Shown here one piece after another: positions 56,361-64,000 of a DNA stretch of 64,000 bases (position 1 is the first letter of the stretch; each line of letters opens with the position of its first letter). The stretch is from Phytoseiulus persimilis (Eukaryota; Arthropoda; Arachnida; Mesostigmata; Phytoseiidae), in the NCBI GenBank assembly GCA_037576195.1, contig CM075104.1, positions 1,804,775 through 1,868,774 on the forward strand, given 5' to 3'. The notes beneath the pieces were generated by a model, which saw nothing but the letters and a program-made list of their open reading frames with translations, was not told the origin of the DNA and searched no databases. A program made the position numbers and the translations under genes.

Positions 56361-57269
56361 CCTCTCGAGGAGTTTCATCTGCTGAAGGAGACCATTGGAA
56401 GAGACGTGGCCAGTTGCATTGCCAGTCCGGAGCTGAATTGCGACAACTACGAAATAGCACGGGACACAGTCAACAAACTCTTCGGACAGACTGCGGTGGC
56501 AGAGGACCGTCTAGTCGATAACGTGGTCGAAGCGTGCAACAGAAGAAATCTCAACGACGGCGCGAATTTTGTGAAATTCGTGACGGATGTCACACAGAGT
56601 ATCCAGTCTCTCATCGCACTTGGATACAGCCATGAAGGTCTGTCCCCCTTCCCTACTAGAATAATTATGAAAGCGTTGCCGTATGATCGCAGGCGAAGAT
56701 TCGATGACGCAGTAGGTTGGCAAGATGAGGATGAGAGAAGTTGTAGGTTGAAAGAACTGCTGGACTTTCTGGAAGCTGAACAGTTTCAAGTGAGAAAGTC
56801 GTCACCATCTGTGTTCAGAACACATTCGAGTCCTGTTCCGAGCTACGGAATGGGAAGAGCTAGGGTTGATACGTCACCTAGAATGCCATCACAGCAAAGT
56901 CAGTTCAGCCGAAAGATCAAGCCCAGGTTCAGCCCTGCGGGGCCGACAGGTTCAATGAGCAATCAGCATGCTTCTGCGGTCACTGCGTCTTCGTCCGCGG
57001 ATCATTCGTGTATCTTTTGCTCAGGACAGCATCTTAGTGGTAACTGTAGGAAGTCGATGTCTCCAGAGGAGCGGAGAAAGTGTGCGACGACAAAGAATGC
57101 TTGTTTCAAATGTCTGGATCGGAACCACAGAGTCGATAAATGCAAGGCAAAGGGTTGCGCGAAGTGTGGCAAGAGTCATCATAAGTTACTCTGCGTGATG
57201 CCGGCTGGGGTTGCGGCAGCGGCGCCAGCGGGAAGTCGAGCGGACGTTACCAGCGTGAATTCGATATAG
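56340..57269 (+). CDS. BEL/Pao gag, second element on the plus strand
   Basis: The 309-codon frame starts at the border with the opposite BEL element. It has an N-terminal Gag region (LLKETIGRDVASCIAS, KLFGQTAVAEDRLVDNV) and a Ser/Pro-rich linker. It ends in three zinc-binding motifs (CIFCSGQHLSGNC, CFKCLDRNHRVDKC, CAKCGKSHHKLLC) that bind element RNA. The frame is uninterrupted but begins without clear 5' Gag sequence, so it is N-terminally truncated at the junction near 56340. It is followed by protease-RT in another frame 25 bases downstream. Confidence 0.85.
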   Translation: MDSTDIDPLEEFHLLKETIGRDVASCIASPELNCDNYEIARDTVNKLFGQTAVAEDRLVDNVVEACNRRNLNDGANFVKFVTDVTQSIQSLIALGYSHEGLSPFPTRIIMKALPYDRRRRFDDAVGWQDEDERSCRLKELLDFLEAEQFQVRKSSPSVFRTHSSPVPSYGMGRARVDTSPRMPSQQSQFSRKIKPRFSPAGPTGSMSNQHASAVTASSSADHSCIFCSGQHLSGNCRKSMSPEERRKCATTKNACFKCLDRNHRVDKCKAKGCAKCGKSHHKLLCVMPAGVAAAAPAGSRADVTSVNSI

Positions 57270-57293
57270 ATCAAAAACATTTCGGAGAAGAGA

Positions 57294-58748
57294 TTGCCTA
57301 CGGGTTACGTCGAGGTAGTTTCAGACGAATGCGTGGCAGTAGGTAGAATCGTTCTGGATAGGCGGTCTGAGAAAACTCTCATCTCCAATAAGTTTGCGAA
57401 TTTGTTGGGAACGAAGGAGGTTGGCCCCGAAAACTTCTATCTGCAGTCAGCAGGTCAGGCGCACCCTAAGAAGTGCAAAGGGAGGATCGTAGAGATCACG
57501 CTGAAGAGTAGATTCTCGGACAACCAAATGGTCATTTACGCGACAGCGTTGCCGAACGTGGTGGAGGGTACTCTTCCGGAGGCTAACTTCGCGGGAAACT
57601 TAGAGCCGATTGCGGATCGGAATGAGGGAGCGTGGTCGGCAGAGATCTGTATGTTGGTCGGGGTAGACTACTTATATCCCATCGTAGGAACGAACACCAA
57701 AAAGGTATGGGGATGCGTTGCGATCGAAACCCTGTTCGGGTACTTTCTATGCGGAACGGGCCAACATCAGGAAATTAAATTGAACCCAGCTCTCGTGAAA
57801 GTGATCCAACAAAAGAGAAAGGCATGGAACGGCAGAGCGGAAAGCCAGCGAGGCGTCAGCGCGACGGTGTCTCTCGCGGCGACAGTTCGTTCGAAATATG
57901 ATCCAGAGGACATCTCGTTCCTGTGGGATACGGAGGTCCTCGGGATCGAACCGTATTTCGAGGAAAATGATGAGGTGCCTAACGAAGAGTTGACGGAATT
58001 CGTTCGTACAACTACTCAAAGAAAACCCGATGGGAGGTATATTATTCATTTGCCGTTCAAACCGAACAAAGACACGTTGGGAGACAACCGCGAGCTGACG
58101 CTGCGGCGTCTGAAAAGTTTTTTGGCCCAGACAAGGAAAAATCAAGCGCTCTTAGAGGCACTTGATGCCGAAATGGTGGACCTGTTGGATCAGGGTTTCA
58201 TTGCGCTCGCGGAATCCCCGAAATCGGGGGAACAATGTCATTATCTACCGCTGCTCGCGGTGTTAAAAAAACAAGCTTCGGCGGAAGCCAAGATGAAAGT
58301 CAGAGTGGTGAACGATGCAAGTGCACGTTCGAGGAACGAAGCTGGCTTGAACGACGTGTTGTTTCAAGGCGAGAATCTCATCGCGGACATTGTCTCAGTC
58401 ATACTCCAATTCCGGCAGCTCCCGATTGCTATCACAGCTGACATAGAGAAAGCATACCTTCAGTTCGAGATAACTCCGGAACATAGCAAGTTTCTGAAAT
58501 TCTTGTGGCCGATAGGCATAAGTAAGAATCCGAGAGCCCCACTCAGGGAAATGCAATCGTGTAGGTTATCTTTCGGGCTGGTCAGTGCGCCTTACCAGCA
58601 TTGTGCAGGCATCAGGCTCCATTTGGAGAATGAAATCAGGAATCGGCCGCAGGACAAGGAGTTACTCGAGTTCGTGAAAAAGTATTTTTATGTAGATGAT
58701 TTTATCGCAGGCGCAGAGAACGCCGGGAGCGGAGAAAAAGTTGTTTAA
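57294..58748 (+). pseudogene. BEL/Pao protease and reverse transcriptase (plus strand)
   Basis: 484 codons. The protease-like N-terminus has VLDRRSEKTLISNKFANLLG where DSG/DTG is expected, so the catalytic motif is altered (D-R-R). RT follows: VRVVNDASARSRNEAGLND, ITADIEKAYLQFEI (first Asp), LSFGLVSAPY, and FYVDDFIAGAE (YVDD) near the end. A stop at 58746 interrupts RT just after the catalytic motif. Reading resumes in another frame toward 58917. Confidence 0.85.
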
Positions 58749-60026
58749 ATCTTACACGAGTCGTTCAAGGCAGGCTGCTTTCCGTTGAAAAAGTGGTCGA
58801 CGAACTCTGCGGAGTTGGGTAGATTCATACGACATCGATACCCTGACGCTACAGTCACGTTCGACGACGAAAATTTCAAGTTTCTCGGTGTGAGATGAGA
58901 TCAGAAAGAAGACACGATGCATATAGATGTCTCGAAGACGATCGCGTTTTTCGAAACAAGCGTTCCAACGAAACGATCTCTGCTCAAAGGAGCTAGCCAG
59001 GTTTTCGATCCGTTGGGAATTGTGGCGCCGATCTCGTTGGGCATGAAGTGTTTACTTCAGCATCATTGGCGGAAGAAGCTAGATTGGAACCAGGTTCTGG
59101 CTGGGGAAGATCTCGAACAGTACAGAGATGTCACGCGCAGACTCGAAAATATCAAGCACGTTAGCATAGCGAGGGACTTTCTAGCGGCAAAAGGTAGCCG
59201 AGGCACTGCGGTGCGAGAGTTGCACGTGTTTTGCGATGCAAGCCTCACAGGTTATCGGTGTGTGGCATACGCGAGGGGTGTTTCGAATCGAAATCAGATC
59301 ACGGTCTCGTTGATCATGGCGAAAGGGCGAATGGCTCCGTTGAAGGGTAATTGGTCAATCCACAGGCTAGAAATGTTGGGCGCGGTTTTGGCAGTAAGGA
59401 TCGCGAAAGAGATCACCCAGGGAGTTGGCTGGCCGTTCGCGTCGATCAATTACTGGTGCGACAATGCATGCGTGCTAGCCTGGATTCGCAAAAAGCCAGA
59501 AAGATGGAAGGCCTTCGTCGAAAACCGGGTAAAGGAAATCCAAGCGTCTTCCGAGGCGAGTCAGTGGAGCTATGTCCGGTCGGAGGAAAACAGTTGCGAC
59601 TTGCTTTCTGGGAACTCAGCGCTGGATTCAAAAGAGCTTCGGAATTTTTGGTTGTACGGTCCAGCATGGTTAAAATCCGGCAGGAAACCGGAAGATCATA
59701 GTTTGAATCCGAGCGGATATGAGTTCGAAGTCGCGAAGGAGAAACGGTCCCAATGTTTCGTAAGAACGGCCGCGGTGAAACAGGACCCAATCGACATCAA
59801 GCCAATGTCGTCATGGGCAAAGACAGTCAGGGTTGTCGCATATTTGCGGCGCTGGAGGTTATTCAGGCGGGAGCTGAAACCGCAATGGTTGGCGTCGATT
59901 GCCACAAAAGAATACACCAACGCCGAGGCAACTATTCTGAAGAACATCCATAGCCAGTACTTCCATGCGGAGCTGGAAGCCGGGTTCGAGAATTTGTCGA
60001 AGCGAAGCCAACTATATCAGTACTAG
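58749..60026 (+). pseudogene. BEL/Pao RT end and RNase H, truncated before integrase
   Basis: The frame at 58917-60026 contains RT connection (QVFDPLGIVAPISL) and RNase H blocks (HVFCDASLTGYRCVAYAR, INYWCDNACVLAWIRKKPER, FVENRVKEIQ). It ends YTNAEATILKNIHSQYF, the start of the integrase zinc-binding region in this family. The HHCC and DDE domains are absent because a different element follows at about 60030. The element is therefore 3'-truncated. Confidence 0.84.
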
Positions 60027-60141
60027 CCGGCCTTCGGCCGACTACGCTGGCCGACCCGTCCCTTGCTCCGGGAGTCTACTGCTGACAGACACACATTGCT
60101 TTACATGTGGTGTCATGAGACCTTCGGGAGTGGCCACCGAT

Positions 60142-60410
60142 TCTCGATAGGATTCTGAGGAATAGGAAAAACCGAGCCTTCATATGCCGAGCTACTTACC
60201 ATGGCTTCCACCACAAAATCTGTACAAAAGAGGACTTTTACGTAGAACGCAATGAGCAATGTATCTGTAAATACTGCGGCGAAAACAGAATCACCCGCCA
60301 TCACTTCCTAAAATGCACATACTTTGAGAACAGAGCGATCAACGAGATCGCTAGAGAGTTACTATGAGCTGCGGAAAATCCGCGAATAAATCGCTATTAT
60401 TATTATTCTG
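60142..60410 (+). pseudogene. Non-LTR retrotransposon 3' end, copy 1
   Basis: A plus frame ending at TGA 60365-60367 encodes NRAFICRATYHGFHHKIC, then CICKYCGENRITRHHFLKC, the CCHC knuckle at the end of many non-LTR ORF2 proteins, then a short tail. An (ATT)n microsatellite follows at about 60396-60408, typical of a non-LTR 3' end. It is a 5'-truncated insertion at the BEL break. Confidence 0.7.
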
Positions 60411-60459
60411 ACCTGGAATCGAGGCACTTCCCTCTCTCTTCACTTGGTCAGCATCATGT

Positions 60460-61126
60460 TTTCAAGGAGTATGATCAGATTGGTGTCGTAATCACTCCTC
60501 CAGATTCGGAGAAGCATGGTCAGATTGGTCCCGGAATCACCCCTCCAGGTTTTGGAAAATATGGCTAGATTTGTCCCGAGATCACCCCTCTAGACTTGGA
60601 AAGTGATAGTCAGATTGGTCTCGGAATCACCCCTCCAGACTTGGAAAAGTATGGTCAGATCGGTCCCGAGATCACTCCTCCAAACTTGGAAAGTAATGGC
60701 TAGATTGGTACCGGAATCACCCCTCCAGAGCTGGAAAGTAATGGCTAGATTGGTACCGGAATCATCCCTCCAGAGTTGGAAAGTAATGGCCACATTGGTC
60801 TCGGAATCACCCCTCCAGAGTTGGGAAGTGATGGCCAGATTGGTCTCAGAATCACCCCTCCAGAGTTGGGAAGTAATAGCCAGATTGGTCTCGGAATCAC
60901 CCCTCCAGAGTTGGAAAGTTATGGCCGGATTGGTCCCGGAATCACCCCTCCAGAGTTGGAAAGCAATGGCCGGATTGGTCTCGGAATCACCCCTCCAGAG
61001 TTGGAAAGTAATGGTCGGATTGGTCTCGGAATCAACCCTCCAGGGTTGGAAAGTAATGGCCAGATTGGTCTCGGAATCACCCCTCCAGAGTTGGAAAGTA
61101 ATGGCCAGATTGGTCTCGGAATCACC
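60460..61126 (+). repeat. 45-bp minisatellite array
   Basis: About 15 units, starting with more diverged units and becoming uniform. It ends where the duplicated BEL terminus begins (AATCACC|AATACACC, 61126/61127). Confidence 0.93.
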
Positions 61127-61365
61127 AATACACCAACGCCGAGGCAACTATTCTGAAGAACATCCATAGCCAGTACTTCCATGCGGAGCTGGAAGCCGGG
61201 TTCGAGAATTTGTCGAAGCGAAGCCAACTATATCAGTACTAGCCGGCCTTCGGCCGACTACGCTGGCCGACCCGTCCCTTGCTCCGGGAGTCTACTGCTG
61301 ACAGACACACATTGCCTTACATGTAGTGTCATGAGACCTTCGGGAGTGGCCACCGATTCTCGATA

Positions 61366-61626
61366 GGATTCTGAGGAATAGGAAAAACCGAGCCTTCATA
61401 TGCCGAGCTACTTACCATGGCTTCCACCACAAAATCTGTACAAAAGAGGACTTTTACGTAGAACGCAATGAGCAATGTATCTGTAAATACTGCGGTGAGA
61501 ACAGAATCACCCGCCATCACTTCCTAAAATGCACATACTTTGAGAACAGAGCGATCAACGAGATCGCTGAAGAGTTACTATGAACTGCGGAAAATCCACG
61601 AAGAAATCGCTATTATTATTATTCTG
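61366..61626 (+). pseudogene. Non-LTR retrotransposon 3' end, copy 2
   Basis: Duplicate of 60142-60410 at an offset of 1216, including the CKYCGENRITRHHFLKC knuckle, TGA at 61581-61583 and the (ATT)n tail. Confidence 0.7.
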
Positions 61627-61677
61627 ACCTGGAATCGAGGCACTTCCCTCTCTCTTCACTTGGTCAGCATCATGTTT

Positions 61678-64000
61678 TCGAGGAGTATGATCAGATCGGT
61701 GTCGTAATCACTCCTACAGATTCGGAGAAGCATGGTCAGATTGGTCCCGGAATCACCCCTCCAGGTTTTGGAAAGTATGGCTAGATTTGTCCCGAGATCA
61801 CCCCTCCAGACTTGGAAAGTGATAGTCAGATTGGTCTCGGAATCACCCCTCCAGACTTGGAAAAGTATGGTCAAATCGGTCCCGAGATCACTCCTCCAAA
61901 CTTGGAAAGTAATGGCTAGATTGGTACCGGAATCACCCCTCCAGAGTTGGAAAGTAATGGCTAGATTGGTACCGGAATCATCCCTCCAGAGTTGGAAAGT
62001 AATGGCCACATTGGTCTCGGAATCACCCCTCCAGAGTTGGGAAGTGATGGCCAGATTGGTCTCAGAATCACCCCTCCAGAGTTGGGAAGTAATAGCCAGA
62101 TTGGTCTCGGAATCACCCCTCCAGAGTTGGAAAGTTATGGCCGGATTGGTCCCGGAATCACCCCTCCAGAGTTGGAAAGTAATGATCAGATTGGTCTCGG
62201 AATCACCCCTCCAGAGTTGGAAAGTAATGCTCAGATTGGTCCCGGAATCAACCCTCCAGAGTTGGAAAGTAATGGCCAGATTGGTCTCGGAATCACCCCT
62301 CCAGAGTTGGAAAGTGATGGCCAGATTTGTCTCGGAATCACCCCTCCAGAGTTGGGAAGTAATGGGCTTATTGGTCTTGGAATCACCCCTCCAGAGTTGG
62401 AGAGTAATGGCCAGATTGGTCACAGGATCACCCCTCCAGAGCTGAAAAGTAATGGCCAGGTTCGTCTCGTAATCATCCCTCCAGAGTTGGAAAGTAATGG
62501 CCAGATTGGTCTCGGAATCACCCCTCCAGAGTTGGGAAGTAATGGGCTTATTCGTCTTGGAATCACCCCTCCAGAGTTGGAAAGTAATGGCCAGATTGGT
62601 CACAGGATCACCCCTCCAGAGTTGAAAAGTAATGGCCAGGTTCGTCTCGTAATCATCCCTCCAGAGTTGGAAAGTAATGGCCAGATTGCTCTCGGAATCA
62701 CCCCTCTAAAGTTGGAAAGTAATGGCCAGATTGGTCTTGGAATCACCCCTCCAGAGTTGGAAAGAAATGGCCAGATTGGTCTCGCGATCCCCCCCCAGAG
62801 TTGGAAAGTAATGCTCAGATTGCTCCCGGAATCACCCCTGCAGGTTTGGGAAGTAATGCTCAGATTGCTCCCGGAATCATCCCTCCAGAGTTGGAAAGTA
62901 ATGGCCACATTGGTCTCGGAATCACCCCTCCAGAGTTGGGAAGTGATGGCCAGATTGGTCTCAGAATCACCCCTCCAGAGTTGGGAAGTAATAGCCAGAT
63001 TGGTCTCGGAATCACCCCTCCAGAGTTGGAAAGTTATGGCCGGATTGGTCCCGGAATCACCCCTCCAGAGTTGGAAAGCAATGGCCGGATTGGTCTCGGA
63101 ATCACCCCTCCAGAGTTGGAAAGTAATGGCCGGATCGGTCTCGGAATCACCCCTCAGGGGTTGGAAAGTGATGGCCAGATTGGTCTCGGAATCACTCCTC
63201 CAGGGTTGGAAAGTAATGGCCAGATTGGTCTCGGAATCACCCCTCCAGAGTTGGAAAGTAATGGCCAGATTGGTCTCGGAATCACCCCTCCAGAGTTGGG
63301 AAGTAATGGGCTTATTGGTCTTGGAATCACCCCTCCAGAGTTGGAAAGTAATGGCCAGATTGGTCACAGGATCATCCCTCCAGAGTTGGAAAGAAATGGC
63401 CAGATTGGTCTCGGAATCACCCCTCTAAAGTTGGAAAGTAATGGCCAGATTGGTCTTGGAGTCACCCCTCCAGAGTTGGAAAGTAATGGCCAGATTGGTC
63501 TCGCGATCCCCCCCCCCAGAGTTGGAAAGTAATGCTCAGATTGCTCCCGGAATCACCCCTCCAGGTTTGGGAAGTAATGCTCAGATTGCTCCCGGAATCA
63601 TCCCTCCAGAGTTGGAAATTAATGGCCACATTGGTCTCGGAATCACCCCTCCAGAGTTGGGAAGTGATGGCCAGATTGGTCTCGGAATCACCCCTCCAGA
63701 GTTGGAAAGTAATGGCCAGATTGGTCTCGGAATCACCCCTCCAGAGTTGGAAAGTAATGGCCAGATTGGTCTCAGAATCACCCCTCCAGAGTTCGAAAGT
63801 AATGGCCAGATTGGTCTCGGAATTACCCCTCCAGAGTAGGAAAGTAATGGCCAGATTGGTCTCTGAATCACCCCTCCAGAGCTGGAAAGTTATGGCCAGA
63901 TTGGCCCCGGAATCACCCCTCCAGAGTTGGAAAGTAATGGTCGGCTTGGTCTCGGAATCACCCCTCCAAAGTTGGAAAGTAATGTCCAGATTGGTCTCGC
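61678..64000 (+). repeat. 45-bp minisatellite array running off the window
   Basis: More than 50 units. Blocks of variant units recur in order (e.g. 62340-62520 with 62520-62700, and about 61990-62200 with 62890-63100 and 63610-63760), indicating multi-unit duplications of 180, ~700 and ~900 bases. Two minus-strand and two plus-strand frames stay open for hundreds of codons. Sequence is still repeat at base 64000. Confidence 0.95.

Larger units (their letters stand above)
59911..62342 (+). repeat. Exact 1216-bp tandem duplication
   Basis: The segment from 59911 (AATACACCAACG in the BEL frame) through the non-LTR 3' end and its following 45-bp array is repeated starting at 61127. Offset is 1216 bases both at the BEL end (59921/61137) and at the start of the array (60421/61637), so no indels separate the copies there. 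Copies differ by scattered substitutions. The second boundary lies within the minisatellite, so the end coordinate is approximate. Confidence 0.9.

Noticed and set aside
61992..63532. Long repeat-encoded frames at the window end, resembling a repetitive structural protein
   Set aside because: Same reason. Several frames on both strands are equally open, and frames switch at C-run length changes.

Overview
This is a eukaryotic genomic scaffold window, not a prokaryotic one. Protein-coding pieces are broken by short introns with GT..AG borders. The window contains a gustatory-receptor-family gene and part of a very-long-chain 3-hydroxyacyl-CoA dehydratase (HACD/PTPLA) gene. The rest is almost entirely transposable elements: MULE, hAT, Tigger/pogo, Copia, Gypsy, BEL/Pao and several non-LTR lineages, plus a tRNA-derived SINE, palindromic MITEs and minisatellites. 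The gustatory receptor points to an arthropod. A compact genome of about 50% GC with small introns would suit a mite, but the species cannot be fixed from this window. A run of 153 Ns inside a minisatellite confirms a draft assembly.

Layout. Bases 1-5073 and about 14994-20885 are two arms of one large, nearly identical inverted repeat. Each arm carries a MULE transposase fragment, a Copia LTR + primer-binding site + gag that runs into non-LTR sequence, a 45-bp minisatellite and a palindromic foldback element. The right arm has an extra 879-bp MITE, and the left arm preserves its empty TA site. Between the arms lie a second, internally deleted MULE, a foldback element with 17-bp subterminal repeats, a possible receptor relic, a non-LTR 3' end, a decayed Gypsy pol and an apparently intact gustatory-receptor reading frame (12989-14283, minus). 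From 21 to 27 kb is the most gene-like stretch, with five regions of an HACD gene at 23627-24634 (minus). From 27 to 30 kb is a decayed Copia element with membrane-protein reading frames downstream of pol. Its reverse transcriptase is cut at 30038 by a hAT-like terminus, behind which starts a ~2-kb array of the 45-bp repeat.

From 32 to 37 kb come an R1-like non-LTR element, a GC-rich ~170-190 bp repeat block, a hAT transposase and a Copia 3' end. From 38.4 to 41.1 kb is a duplicated SINE + 45-bp array unit, cut by the N gap. From 42.4 to 46.4 kb is the most interesting locus: a hAT-transposase-type gene preceded by a tandem series of small exons. All are multiples of three, all are bounded by phase-1 introns, and all arose from one duplicating exon-intron unit. 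They lead into an AT-hook-like exon and a BED-type exon. From 47 to 50.3 kb is a duplicated Tigger transposase carrying a palindromic MITE. From 51.3 to 60 kb two BEL/Pao elements stand head to head. From 59.9 kb to the end is an exact 1216-bp tandem duplication followed by more 45-bp repeat arrays that run off the window.

Few host genes are present: HACD (fatty-acid elongation in the ER) and one gustatory receptor, possibly a second receptor relic. Almost everything else is parasitic DNA, mostly decayed. The shared themes are nested insertion, inverted and tandem duplication, and the repeated association of one 45-bp repeat with unrelated elements.
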